Assembly: GCA_977006965.1 (NCBI GenBank)
Contig: OZ345367.1
Location: forward strand, 992,001 to 1,056,000
Direction: 5' to 3'
Length of the DNA stretch: 64,000 bases
DNA from: Phymatolithon calcareum
Taxonomy: Eukaryota; Rhodophyta; Florideophyceae; Hapalidiales
The notes below the pieces were generated by a model. That model ran no database searches. It was not told the DNA's origin and saw nothing but the letters and a program-made list of their open reading frames with translations. Positions 16,691-27,896 of the stretch are shown in pieces (the stretch's first letter is position 1; each line of letters begins with the position of its first letter). A program made the translations under genes and the position numbers.

Positions 16691-19071
16691 GACGAGATAG
16701 AGGAACTGTAACCCGAAAGCGTTGACAATTGCGTTCTGGATGTGAATTGCTTATCTAAGAAGGAAATTGCAGCTATCGATGCGCAAGCGCTTTCCGTGTT
16801 CGATATGGAATGCACGCATGCGACAGCCACGCACACGGAAGTTCAGCCTGTTCATTCGTGCCGTTTGTACCAATGGCTTCTGTACGGATCCCCCTCGCAC
16901 CCTGTACAGTACCTCGCGAACAGTTCTGGTGTGGTTTTTTTGTGGACCTGCGCTGTTTGCCGAGAGCACAGAAAGACATTTCGGGATCGACTTGAAAATG
17001 ACAGGCCGGAAAAATAGACACTGATTTATGAAACTTATTTTTATGAAGGACTCTGGCTGAGACCGTATCGAACGCCTCGGACAATTGGTGGGCAACACCT
17101 AAGAAACTGCAACGGGCTGCACCTTCACATTGATTGATTGACTGATTGTGTTTCATGGATACTTGTGCTGCTTCAAAGCCATGAACTGCGTTCAGCACGC
17201 CAACGCTACCCAGCCCGTCCACAACATTTGTTCGCTTGCTTTGAGTGGCGTCATCCCTCGTCTGCGGACGGTGCTCGCCATGCACCAACACAAGACAGGC
17301 GTCACATCGGTCGCTCGGATGCAAACTGCGCGTGAGAGAGAAGCTGCGAATTTGCGAAATAGGAAGCATCTTGCAAAGGATACCACAACAAGCGTTGAGG
17401 GCACCGTAAAAATTGAACGTCCAAAGATGTGACAGAGAGAATATATTCCTGCCGACACGAATGCGCACGTAAGGAATGGGTGCTGTCTGTCTTGCCTTGC
17501 ACTAAAAGCAGCAGAGGCAACCACAATAAGCGTTCCACCTGAAACTCAGTGAACGGTGGGCATTAATTCCATTCCGAATTGAATCACTACTCCGGTGCGG
17601 GTACACGGCCGCGAGCGCAATCGGGCTTTGCGACGTTCATGCAGTCGTTCTCCTCTCACCGCATGCAGAATTTTCGACGCCTCCGCACGCACGCCGCGAG
17701 CGCACGCCACCTCCCTCGCTCATTGGATGGGGCACAGCTCCGGTGGTCAGCGACAGTTCCTTCAGAAAATCCGAACTCCCTCGACATGCACAGGAATGGA
17801 TTTATACACGTCGAGGATATCTTCTTCTTCACCGTAACGAAGCACACGCTGCTTCGACCTTGTTCTTCACTTTGCGGCGAAACTTTTCAAAGTGAATATC
17901 TTAGAACTATGTGCTATAATTAGAGTATTGTTCTATTTGCTGGCGTTCTCTCCCCGAGCAGTTTATTCACCGGCCGCAACCCGGACGAGAAGATTGATCT
18001 CACCGGTGTTTGAAAGAGTCAGACTGCACTGCAGTTTTAGCCTTTCGTTTGATGAGAGAGCGGAGGAGGGCCAGCAGTCGAGAGCCGGGTTTACGTCTTC
18101 TGTGCGATGCGAAGCAGTGCGCGGGGCATACATGTTGGTAATGGAGGGAATGACTGGTACTCATCCAGATGACAACATTAGTTTAGTTTCGGTTGCCTTC
18201 TTTCGCCGCGAAAAGTAGCCGAAATTACAGATTTATCTGTAAAGATCCGCTGCGTCAGTCATGCTCAAGTAACGAGTTATGCCGTTCCGCCTCTAACTAC
18301 TGTAGACTTGTGCTGACACATCTATATCCTTCGTCTTCTGTTATGCTTATAAATCTGTTGATAAGCTTGCTAAATCCGGACGAAAGAAACGATGTCTGTC
18401 GAAAAGTATAGAATCTGGACAAGCATTGCATTGTTCTTACCAGCAATCATGCCAATCATTTCAACATGACTACAGGGCAATGTGAGCATTAGCAATGGCT
18501 GCAATAATGTGAAATCGCGTCCGAAAGCTCGACATACTTGGAGACAAACCATGGGCAATATCGCATCGGGGAATGAGGTTGCGGTCGTCGCCGTATATTG
18601 TGATATAGAGGAAATCTTCTTCAAGATCTTATCTCTCGTTTTCATGCCCATGAGAATTAATGGCGTGAAAAGCAACATAGTTTCACGGAACACAGAAGAA
18701 AGTTTATCAAACCATCGGAAAGGGACGAAGATGAATGTCCTCCACGCCCAGGCGCAATGGCACACATTTAATACGTGGGCAATACAGTTTGACCACAGCA
18801 CCTTTTGGTCGCACGACACTTCATTTCATCGGGTGTTGTCGATCTTCTGATACCCAGCTCGTTGCCGCCAGTAACCGCCATGGGGGCCGGTTCGGCGGCG
18901 ACCGGCCGTGAATTTAATTCCAACGTTCCCAAAGATCCCGAGCTAAAGATCATAACACCTACCTGCCCTCGACATCGCGCCTCTCAACAACAAGCAATCA
19001 AGGTGCAATAGTGCAACATCCGCCTCTGGTCGCTTGCCGGCATCGAACAATTGCTTTCTTCCATCTTAAAG
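16691..19071. other. Long non-coding stretch
   Basis: No frame shows a recognisable family or convincing protein-like composition. Frames of 100-230 aa exist on both strands but overlap each other and look random. I see no clear terminal repeats. It may be old transposon debris. Confidence 0.4.
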
Positions 19072-19990
19072 CTTTCTTTCTTTCTTTATTGCAGATGACG
19101 TCAATTTTTAAGTTAACGCCTAAACTTGCTCTCGAGCAAGTTCTCTTCGTTCAAATATTGGATTATCGCTGCGGGTTTCTCTCTGCACAGATCTTCTACC
19201 GTTTTGCTCCGAACTCTGCCGATGAATTTCCGTCGACTAATAGCCCGACCCGAACAATGTAGGATCATATGTTCCACAGTTTCCTTCACACCATACGGGC
19301 ATTTCTTGCACATCGGGTCGTGAGGAAGTGGCTCATTCTCGTTGTGTCCATGGTGAAAGCTGGCGACGATTGGACAGCAATTAGTTATGAGCTGGTGGAG
19401 TATTACCTCAGCCCGTCTATGTGAGATGTGTAGGCCTTCCGGGAGTGTCGGGATGGTAACTGGTTTGCTTCTACAAGGCGGTTTGATTATGGATCGTGCC
19501 GCTTCCATGGTGAGAGGTACCGCTTGATGTGATAGCAGGCTTGATTCCGAGATTCCCCGGCGCGCGAGCTCATCAGCAGCCTCATTTTTCGGGACTCCGC
19601 AGTGACTCGGTATCCAAATGCCTTCTATGTGAATCTCCTGTGCCATGATTTGTTCCATAAGATTCCATAGTTTCCGAACCATCTCTCCAAACATCCGCGG
19701 CTGGCCGTTGAGTGCGTCTATGCAGCTCTTGCTGTCGGTGAACCATCGGATAGTGCTGCCGCGCGATATCGGTAGACTGGATGCTGCCTGAAATGCGTGT
19801 ACGGCTGCAAAAGCCTATTTCGAACTCTTGCTATGGCCGTGTCATCCGTAACACACTTGTTATTCATGCTTACCCCAAGATACGAGAGTCTCCAGGCTTG
19901 ATAGAGTTCTCATCCCGCCAAGTAATAAGTGTGCTTCGAAGACGAAAGTGTGACCTTAGGTTGAATGAGGTTCACTTCCTCCAAAACTTG
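19072..19990 (-). mobile_element. 5'-truncated LINE copy 1 with (GAAA)n tail
   Basis: A minus-strand remnant of a non-LTR retrotransposon. On the element strand it ends in (AAAG)n (plus strand 19072-19088, CTTTCTTTCTTTCTTTA). Read upstream it contains reverse-transcriptase C-terminal text (SRYLGVSMNNK, ARVRNRLLQ), a frame change, then an RNase H-like region (AFAAVHAFQAASSLP, IRWFTDSKSC) and a Cys/His tail. At least one stop lies in the RNase H region. The upstream limit near 19990 is approximate. Confidence 0.75.
19113..19694 (-). pseudogene. LINE RNase H / C-terminal Cys-His region (copy 1)
   Basis: This 193-aa frame contains the RNase H motif GIWIPSHCGVPKNEAADELA and a downstream zinc-binding pattern CKKCPYGVKETVEHMILHC. 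It is about 70% similar by eye to the frame at 20362-20987. The RNase H start lies upstream beyond an in-frame TAG, so the copy is dead. Confidence 0.8.
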
Positions 19991-20085
19991 GCGTCTTTTC
20001 TCCAAAATTTTCGTCCTCTCAGTACCAGAACCACGAAGCAGCGAAAAGTTTTGAGTCTCGACACGGCAGGCCCTCGGACGTCCTC

Positions 20086-20361
20086 TTGGCCTACGACGAC
20101 GGAGACGAGCATGCCTACTCAACGACCCCGATCGCCTCGAAACAACGCGTTGTCGTGTGTGACGAAGATGGTGACACACTCGACATGTATCGTACCATCC
20201 CATTCCAGGTCGGCGGAACTGGGATTCTGATTTTGCGCTGCGAAGAAACTGATATGAAAGAATCGCTGGCTGCTGGGGCTGTCGGCTCTTCATTTGACCC
20301 GGAGGCATTTGCCTGTACATGCCTTCCAAGCAACGTCAACCCTACAAATTTCCCGCAGTAG
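20086..20361 (+). other. Uncharacterised 91-aa frame between two LINE fragments
   Basis: The segment between the two head-to-head LINE remnants encodes text such as LDMYRTIPFQVGGTGILIL in one plus frame, while the opposite strand encodes Arg-rich sequence. I do not recognise a family. It may be a captured host exon or an older element fragment. No clear start, splice site or partner exon was found. Confidence 0.25.
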
Positions 20362-21037
20362 CCCTTATCAGATGGTTCACTGACAGTCGTAGCTGCATAG
20401 ACACGCTGAACGGGCAAACGCGGATGTTTGGTGACATGGTCCGGAATCTATGGAACCTTATGGAACGGTTATTTTCAAGCGAGGTTCAGATAGAGTGTGT
20501 TTGGATACCGAGACACTGTGGCGTCGCGAAGCATGAGGCTGCTGATGAACTTGGGCGGCAGGGAATTTCGGAATCGAATCTGGCGCTGCACCAAGCGATA
20601 CCTCTCACTTTGGAAGCGGCACGATCCATCATCAAACCGCCCTGTAGAAGCAAACCAGTGACCCTTCCTATGCTTCCGAAAGATCTGCACATCTTGGAGA
20701 GACGATCAGAAGTGGTACTGCACAAGCTCATAGAGAACCGCAGCCCTATTGTAGCAAGGTTTCACCATGGACACAGCGAGGATGAACCGCTTCTCTACGA
20801 CCCAGTATGCAAGATGTGCCCGTATGGTGTCAAGGAGACAGTGGAACACCTCATCCTACACTGTTCTGGGAGAACTGCCTCTCGACGACAATTCATCGGA
20901 AGAGTGCGAGACAAAACGGTAGAAGATCTGTGCAGGAAGAGACCCGTAGAGATATTCCAATATTTGAACAATGAGAACATGCTCTAGCATAAGTTCTGGC
21001 GTTAATTAACGCATTCTGCATCAAAGAAAGAAAGAAA
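20362..21037 (+). mobile_element. 5'-truncated LINE copy 2 with (GAAA)n tail
   Basis: A plus-strand copy of the same LINE family, starting inside RNase H (IRWFTDSRSC) and running through CVWIPRHCGVAKHEAADEL and CKMCPYGVKETVEHLILHC to a stop at 20987. A 3' UTR contains GCGTTAATTAACGCATT and ends in AAAGAAAGAAAGAAA at 21023-21037. The retained frame is open for about 205 codons. It lies head-to-head with copy 1. Confidence 0.78.
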
Positions 21038-21262
21038 TATCCGTCTTGTGCCCTCTGAACATGTGTGTTAACTTAAGCATGCAAAAAATCTTGGTTTTTC
21101 TTCGGGGGAAGAGGCCTTCTTTCATTTTTTCGGCGGTGGTTCTCGAAGAGGGGCGAACACTGTTGCGCCCGCTGTTATGTCGCTGTCCCAAGACGGTCGC
21201 TTTTTCCTCTCGCGACTGTACGCCGCACAACTTGGATCGCGATAGTCATGCTGCTCGTGCAC

Positions 21263-21304
21263 GCCCAACAGATCACCTACCACGTGGTAGGTGATCTGTT
21301 GGGC
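21263..21304. repeat. Perfect 42-bp palindrome without spacer
   Basis: Two 21-bp arms meet at CACGTG with no loop (GCCCAACAGATCACCTACCAC and its reverse complement). It lies in module A of the LTR-like array. Only one arm-like sequence (TAGGTGATCCGCTGGGC) is kept at the matching place of the second module, near 21996. Confidence 0.95.
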
Positions 21305-23244
21305 AATGCTTGCACGTGTCTCTCGTGTGTCTATGCGCTGCATCGCTGTCTTTTGCGTAGGTTGTAGTATATAAGGCAGTTACTTCCTTCCTCTGAGCAA
21401 AGGAAGGGGGGGAGTTCTTTGGATTTCGGCTCGAATGCTCGGATCGTAGCTCGCTCATGTCTGCCTGCACGCCCTTTCGACCATGCGGAGTCTGAGTTCT
21501 TCCCAACCTTGACCGCATCAGTTCACTCTGCAAGCCAGCATGGTGGTCATTGCGCGCCCCTTTCCCATTTTTCGTGCGTCTGTACCAAGGTTGACGGCCA
21601 AGCCATGGTCACCGCCCGAAGACGACGCCGTCCCTGTCCGTCGTTTCCTTCTTCCCTTCTTTTGTTCGTCTTGTCTTAAGAGGCGCAGTGTCGTCCGTTC
21701 GGATATCACCAAGCTTATCTCTCTCCATTCGCGAAGGCCCCGCGCTCGTGTCCGTTCTACTCGACCGCTGGAGTTCCCGCAAGACTACGTCGTCTCTATT
21801 TCCGACTAGAGTCGTCTTTGTGTCGCGCCCACTGTATTTCTTTTCCCGTTGCTGCCCCATTCCCAGACTCGACAGCAAGGCGGAGTCTGTAAGGAATGCA
21901 GTAAGCGCTTTTGTTTCTCGCGACTGTACGCCACGAACTTTGATCGCGATCCACATGGAACGCCAAATCAGAGGCACGCAACTCTAGTTTCCTTGTCTAG
22001 GTGATCCGCTGGGCCACACGTGCAACGTGTCCCATGCGCATGTAGAACTTTTGTTTTTCGCTTTGCTAGTAGTATATAAGATTGTTTGTCCCTTCCTCTT
22101 AGTAAAGGAAGGTGGAGGTTTCTGGATTTCGGCTCGAGTGCTTGGATCCTACACGCATCAAGCCTGTGAATTCCCTCGACCACGCGGAGTCGGAGACTTT
22201 CCACCCCTTTCTGATCGCTTCTTCTTCCGTGCAAGCCGGTACGGCGAGAACCTAGCGACAGATCCGTCCCTTTTCTTTTCGTGCGTTCGCCTCAAGATCG
22301 ACGGCCCTTCCAAGGTCGCCGCCTCAACAGACGACGTCGATTCTGCCCGTCTGTTCTCGTGCTGAAAGCACTTCGCCGCACAAGCCAGTGTGGAGTCGCT
22401 TCTCTCAACGCGCCGAACACCTGTGTTGTTCCGTTCCGGTACCCTATCTGAAGTTGACGGCCCATCCAAGGTCGCCATCTTCCAGAGTTGCCGACATCGC
22501 TCAACGCTTTACACCCTTCCTTCTTTTTGCTTTCCTCATCATTCATCTCACGCGTCATCAGGACGCCTATTTCTACCACTCCCCTTTTCTTCTCTTCGTT
22601 TCTTGTTTTCTCTTCTTTCTCTTTTCTTTCTTCACTTCAGTCATTCACTCTTTTTGTCTCTCCCGCACTTTTTCTCTCCTCCGGTCTTCTCTGAGCAGAG
22701 TAGCGTCGGGTTCTTGTGAGCCTGGCGCTACTCTTTGTCCCTGTTCCCGATGACTCGCACTCGTGCACGTTCCACACGACCGCTAGAGCTCCCGGAAGGC
22801 TACCGCGCTCATCCTCATCACCTGGACGATCGTGTTGTGCTCGTTGAGCTTCCGAAGCTCAGTACGGCGTAGCCTCGCGCCCGTGCCTGGTCACCACGCT
22901 CGCTCGTGTTCCCGTAAAGCCTATGGAGTGCTCCGATGTCGATCTACACGCTTATTCTGTCTGTTTGTCCTGGGGGTTTTGTTGGGTTGTCTTTCTTTCC
23001 TCCTCTTTCTGTCTAGTCTCTCCCGCTCTTTTCTTCTCTCTCCTCTCTTGGGCTTTTCTCTCCCATGTAGCGTCGGGTTCTTTTGGAGCCTGGCGCTACA
23101 AACACATGGCGATAGTCTCGGACGACTTCGGTCAGCGGTTCCGACCAGTGCACCAAGTCGTCCCGAGCACAACACGTGGAAATTCTTGCTTCTGCGCCAT
23201 CTTCGTCGGATGTTGCACAGCGGTCGTGGACGACTTGTGCAGCT

Positions 23245-23331
23245 CGACTTTAGCGGTCAATTTGCGTCGTACATAAAGCCCACGGGCTTTATGAACGACA
23301 CGAATCGACCGCTAAAGCTCTCCGACTTGTG
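23245..23331. repeat. Imperfect inverted repeat, about 40-bp arms
   Basis: The core CATAAAGCCC-AC-GGGCTTTATG is perfect. Similarity extends outwards through CGTCGT/ACGAC and TTTAGCGGTC/GACCGCTAAA with a few mismatches. A transcript would fold into a long hairpin. Confidence 0.8.
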
Positions 23332-23536
23332 CGTTTTCATCGCCGTGAGCATCTGCGCCGAGAGTGCCGTGGAAACGCACCGCTGCGGAAAGTTGGAAAA
23401 AGTGTCTCTTCGCGGTAGGTTCGGTCGTAAAGTGGTCGAATATGCCGACGGTAGGTAAAGTATTCACATGGAATCAATGAAGAGGGTACTAAAAACTCAG
23501 CCAACGAGTCATCCATCACGGATGGTAAGGACTCTC

Positions 23537-23658
23537 TTTCTTTCTTTCTTTCTTTAATGCACAATGCGTTAATTAGCGCCAGAACCAACCCTAGAGTAAG
23601 TTCTCATTGTTCAAATATTGGAGTATCTCTACGGGTCTCTCCCTGCAGAGATTTTCTA
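23537..23658 (-). mobile_element. Very short LINE copy 3 with 11-bp target duplication
   Basis: 122 bp of the same LINE 3' end (LQYLNNEN-type codons, GCTAATTAACGCATT, then a tail read as CTTTCTTTCTTTCTTT on the plus strand) sits between perfect copies of TAAGGACTCTC at 23526-23536 and 23659-23669. It is the best-defined insertion of the family and fixes its 3' end. Confidence 0.85.
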
Positions 23659-23669
23659 TAAGGACTCTC

Positions 23670-25784
23670 GTGGTTGACCTATTGTACTGCATCGCAATTT
23701 TCTGCGTAACTTACACACGCACTGTGAGACGTTTGCCGCTGATGACTGTACCAGGCGAGAACGCTGTTGCGAACACGTTTCGCCGTACTGTACCATCATG
23801 GTAATGATCAAGCGTTTCGAGACAACGACCCTCTTGGTGGCTGCACTCTTATCATCAACGTTGAAAGGTCAACCCAAAAGTCATCCATCACGAATAGTAT
23901 TGTCGAGAACCCGGTGGTGATCGTCATGATGGCGCTATCTTAATGGCCAGTGTAGCACGGCTATGACCGCGATGGTCGAGACAAAGCATTGGCATTTATT
24001 CGTTCATGCTTTTGTCATCTTTCGCGTTGACCTTAGCCAAGTTTGCGGTTCGGGCGTCTCTATACAAACGAATGCTACTATCTCCAAGAATTCTAAATGT
24101 CTCGTGTTCCGGGGTACGGTGATCCAGTGCGACACGGATGGATGAAAATGGGATAAATCTATGAGACTAGATCGGTTAGTTCTGCAAGCAGTTTAGCTTG
24201 CGCATGCTATCTGAGTGGACCACAGGGGTTCGCTGCTATCCCTTCTATGTCGAGGAGCGTGCGATTACATACGCCCGAGAATGGCTTACGATTTGAAATG
24301 GAGATCGCGCAGCGACTCAGTCGTGCTACAGAACGTGTGACACGTTCCAAAACATTTGCCCAGACGCCCGAAACCTGTTCAAAATCAAGTCTTTCGACTG
24401 CCCCGCGAAAATCATTTTGATATTGTTAAGAGGCGAAGAGTACACACCGCATACAAGCAGTCTCGCGTTATTTGTTAGTCCGACCGGATTAACGCTTCAC
24501 CTTCAAAGCACCCTCTCATTGTGCGAAGCGCGTGTTGTCCCGCAGAGGTAACCGTTCTGGTCTCGTAGACTTAACCCATTTTCACGCATTCGTGTCGAGG
24601 ATCATCCTCGACACGAATGCGTGAAAGTGGGTTCGCTGCATTTCGCAACACGAGAGAACTCTGAACTAGGCTGCGATAGGTCGCAGCCTATTCTACATTG
24701 TCCCGTTTTCTTCCATTTAAGATAGGGGCACATTCAACTTGCCGCATTTGCTTTTTCCCATATAGCGAGAGTGCGCCCGGGTTCTATTCATTCCTTGTCG
24801 TACCACCAGGCACACCCAGCCGCTGCATCGAGCCCTATTATAGTGTCTATTTGACGAACGCCCTCAATTGAGGATGGATTTAAAAGCCCAAAAAAGTTAG
24901 TAAAGAGAACGCAACAGTTTATTAGGGCTACATTCGGAAAGTCGGCCTTTTGTTCTTGGTCAGGAGTACCCCAACTACTACCTTAAAGTCTCGTTGTTTG
25001 GTGGTAGGAACAAAAATATGCTAGTCACTCAGAAGAAGCACATCTGTTATGTCGCGAGAAAAAGACCCGCGCCGAGTGGTCGGTGCAGCTGTAAACACCA
25101 CGGCAACATCAGTGGCCAATCTCGCAGAGTGCAGATGAATGTCTGGAGCGTTTTCGAAGACAAAAAATGTGAGCGGCCCGGTTCAAAAGGTTCTCGTCGA
25201 GGAAACCAAAGGTCGCGCGAGCACGTCATTTCGAGTGCAAGGGGTCCTCGTTCAGAAACCGATGGAGAAGGCAAAGATTAATACTGTCAAGATTGTTAAC
25301 GGCAAGGCAGGAAAGGCACACGAAGGTGCTCCTTCCTCTCGAATGATTGTATCGAGTCCCAGCCGGCAAAAATCTATACTAGGAAAGCCGGCTTACAGTA
25401 CTCGCGTTAGCCACCGAGTTCCCCGTTCAATATCAACCATGCTCTCTTCCGGGCTCTCTCGCCTACAGCCTGCATGGTTCTTTTGACCAATCATCGCAAG
25501 AGGAGCCTGATGTCATTTGCGCCAGACCGTGAGCAGAGTGTTTTTCCTCATGGAGTGCCATGGTTCGAGGGCCAAGTTCTATGTACAATTGGTGGAAGGA
25601 TTCTCCGTCAGTTTTGGAAAGCTCGCACTATAAATGGAGATGTTATATCTGAGAACGGTGGTATCTTGTTCCACACACCGTACAATTCCTTCATGATGAT
25701 GTTTCGCCAAGCGCACCTGCGAACACTTGTTGCTTTGGCGTTCGCTAAGCTGAAACGAATTGGAAGAATGGAGACTACGGTGAC
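23670..25784. other. Gene-poor stretch with decayed sequence
   Basis: No intact gene recognised. A large palindrome lies at 24573-24633. From about 25139 to 25486 a frame with coherent text (KVLVEETKGRASTSFRVQG) could be the N-terminal remnant of the piggyBac-like element that follows, but similarity is too weak to claim. Confidence 0.35.
24573..24633. repeat. Near-perfect palindrome, 30-bp arms, 1-bp spacer
   Basis: The left arm begins AACCCATTTTCACGCATTCG and the right arm is its reverse complement with one mismatch, around a single C at 24603. No coding role. Confidence 0.95.
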
Positions 25785-25838
25785 AGTATTCCGAAAATCT
25801 TAAGGAGCAATATAGCTCCTTAAGATTTTCGGAATACT
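25785..25838. repeat. Perfect inverted repeat, 24-bp arms, 6-bp loop
   Basis: The arm AGTATTCCGAAAATCTTAAG... and its exact complement flank the loop AATATA. It lies immediately before the piggyBac-like remnant. Confidence 0.95.
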
Positions 25839-25879
25839 CGTCCTCATGACAAGGTTTGAGTTGGGCGCAAAGAGATTTA

Positions 25880-26697
25880 TGAAAGTCTACCATGGGGAAC
25901 AAGTATATCCTGGCTCCTTCATTTTCAAACACTGGGATGACTAGAGACAGGTTATCCGAGTACCTCCGGTGCATCACATTCAGCGTGCATCCAAGTGAAC
26001 AAGGCACTTTGTCGTCCGTACAGAACCGGTGGGCTCTCGTTCAGGATTTTGTCCACGCCATTATTGATGACAAAAGGCCCACTGTGTTTCCGTTAGACCT
26101 GATTTGCTTTGACAAGTTCATATCTCTTGGTATGGCAACGGAGGCCAATGGATTGAAAACGGCCTGCTTCAGTACATCGCCATCCACCGTAAACGGGAGA
26201 AAGTTTGCAAGGTTCAGAATTCAGCCTAAGGAAGAAGTGAGATAATGCTGCATCTTGAGCTGGGGACCACGGCACAGGGCGAGAAGCAAAACGATTTCGA
26301 AGGTGAAACTGCCCATAGTACAGTTGTACGCTGCCGTCTTGTGGCCACGTACGCTGGTACAAGGCGCCTTGTCCTCCCGGATTCATTTGCCTCGCGCAAT
26401 ATTCGTCGATGTTCTGTCCTCCAGAATGTACATTTGCTCCGGGGGCGGTGTTGAAACCCACTTAACTCCCACGAAGATGAAAAGGAAGACTGCAGATGGC
26501 ATGATGACTACGTTTGCCGTGCAAAACAAATGCAGAGTCTGCCGAGTTAAGGAAAAGACCCTCGTGTGCTTATCATGTAATAGGCTTGATGGCGCCGCAA
26601 TCAAAATGTGTGGCGCTTCCACTGGGAGAAACTGTTTTGCTAAGCATGCTGAACACATCCATGAGCTTGATGCTTTTGATGAGCCTAATAATGAGTA
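25880..26697 (+). pseudogene. PiggyBac-like (DDE_Tnp_1_7) transposase remnant
   Basis: Three successive plus frames give one family. Frame 1 (25892-26245) has MTRDRLSEYLRCITFS, then NRWALVQDFVHAI and LDLICFDKFIS, matching the block that normally carries a catalytic Asp (DE); here it reads DK. Frame 2 (26245-26454) continues with LHLELGTTAQ and LVATYAGTRRLVLPDSFAS, the second Asp region. Frame 3 (to 26696) holds the C-terminal Cys/His finger CRVCRVKEKTLVCLSCN...CGASTGRNCFAKHAEH. The frame changes and the altered catalytic block indicate a dead element. TTAA-type ends were not found. Confidence 0.65.
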
Positions 26698-27348
26698 ACT
26701 TTCGTTGGCAAAAATTAAACGATTCTCATTCCCTCCATTGAGGGAAAATTCCCGTCACATAGAAACTAGGCTTGATACCATCATTCCGGGAAATTCTGCA
26801 GCAGAAGACGGGCAGTCGCGTGCACCTGCGCAAGTGGCGATGCCGTCGACGATGCGTTCACTTCAATCTATCGGCGCAAACAAAACAGTATGAGCCCTTA
26901 GTCTTTCCCACTAGCCAGTGCCCTTGGGTAGTACTAATAAAGTTAGCGTCTCTCTTCAAGTCACACACCAGTTCGGGCTAGTCTCCGTTGCCGCAAAAAG
27001 AAACGCCAGTGTTGTATGACTGTCGTACTAGCGTAACTCCGCGATTAGGGCCACGCAACGTATGCGGGTGACCCAGAGCGCATAAAAGCATTTTGTTTCT
27101 TCAGATGTTACGTGTTCGAAACGAGCAGGATACTAGTTCCGAGATTGGAAGGCCGCCGAAGCACGCACCAGCTCAAGTGGATAATCCCTGCTGTAAGATA
27201 ATTCAAGTGAATTCCACCTCAAAATTACAGAAAAACAAACATATTCGAACGAATCGCGACGAAGGGCGATGGTCGATAGACCTATCTAGGACCTATCTTT
27301 AAAAACAAAACTTCAATTCTATTCCAGCTTCAGCCGTTCAGTTGCCGT
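26698..27348. other. Intergenic, nothing recognised
   Basis: No coding similarity or structured repeat found between the piggyBac remnant and the propeller fragment. Confidence 0.4.
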
Positions 27349-27462
27349 CAATGACGCGACATGAATCTCTGTCTTTGCATGACTGGTGGTATTACGACAG
27401 TCGCAAACGGCACAACACCCGTCTCAAATATCTTCTCTGTTTCTGGTTTAACGCATTCGGTA
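27349..27462 (-). pseudogene. Fragment of the beta-propeller gene 3' end
   Basis: These 114 bp are about 90% identical to 2166-2279, the last codons of the propeller gene (CVKPETEKIF, TVVIPPVMQRQRFMSRH). The similarity ends abruptly on both sides. It is a dispersed partial duplication about 25 kb from the source. Confidence 0.85.
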
Positions 27463-27520
27463 GTTTTAGCTTGCATATATATAGCTATATCTCGTGCCTC
27501 TTCTGTGTTTTGCAACGAAA

Positions 27521-27764
27521 GCGGGAACACTGCCGCCTTTAGAGTGTTGCAAAGTCACTGTTCGCCCACACCAGACTCAAGACCCTCTCTTGAGTTCGAC
27601 TCTCAACGGGCAGATGCTTCTAGTAGCATATTTCTGTATTAGTAGCTTGTATACCTACGAATATTACGTGCCTCTTCTGTGATCCGCAACGAAAGTAATG
27701 GTATTGCAGATTCCTCTTAGCTCTTATTCGCAAGGGGAGGAACACTGTAGCCTTTAGAGGGCAA
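27521..27764 (+). repeat. Short dispersed repeat ending CCTTTAGAGGGCAA, two copies
   Basis: A full copy at 27711-27764 reads CTCTTAGCTCTT...GGGAGG...ACTGTAGCCTTTAGAGGGC. A partial copy is at 27521-27550 (GGGAACACTGCCGCCTTTAGAG). Both are preceded by CTCTTCTGTG...GCAACGAAAG. Relatives occur at 32243-32299 and, inverted, at 38543-38597. Likely remains of an element terminus. Confidence 0.7.
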
Positions 27765-27896
27765 AACACAACTGAGAACAGCATTTACAGAAAAATAAAC
27801 CACATGTCCTTGTTCGTCCAATACCACGGTAGGATTACGGCGCTTGCGGATCGTGGCGAAGAGTACGGGCTGGTATTTGGACTTCTTCAACTCTTT

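Larger units (their letters stand above)
21038..23530 (+). repeat. Array of degenerate LTR-like modules
   Basis: The plus strand is pyrimidine-rich and made of diverged direct repeats. Module A (CTCGCGACTGTACGCC ... TAGTATATAAG ... CCTTCCT-loop-AAGGAAGG ... GGATTTCGGCTCGA) occurs from about 21207 and again from about 21917. Module B (TTGACGGCC...GGTC.CCG) occurs near 21590, 22300 and 22452. Module C (GTAGCGTCGGGTTCTT.TG.GAGCCTGGCGCTAC) occurs near 22699 and 23068. After one module C an ATG opens a short frame (RSTRPLELPEGY); a relative lies near 21745 (RSTRPLEFPQDY). Inference: remnants of LTR plus 5' gag of one retroelement family. TATAAG would be the LTR promoter. Confidence 0.5.

Noticed and set aside
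16773-17468. 231-aa minus-strand frame in the desert after the NLR locus
   Set aside because: Overlaps several other frames of similar length on both strands, has no recognisable motif and an atypical composition.
18850-18960. GC-rich block with text like ELNSRPVAAEPAPMAVTGGN, considered as an rRNA or vector-like fragment
   Set aside because: No match to rRNA or vector sequence that I can recall with confidence; too short to assign.
21733-23460. Considered as a novel gene because of repeated short frames such as RSTRPLELPEGY
   Set aside because: The frames are short, end in stops after each module and follow LTR-like leaders; retroelement debris is a better explanation.
25139-25486. 115-aa frame considered as an independent gene
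   Set aside because: No family recognised and it overlaps a decayed region; it may be part of the piggyBac relic but cannot be supported.
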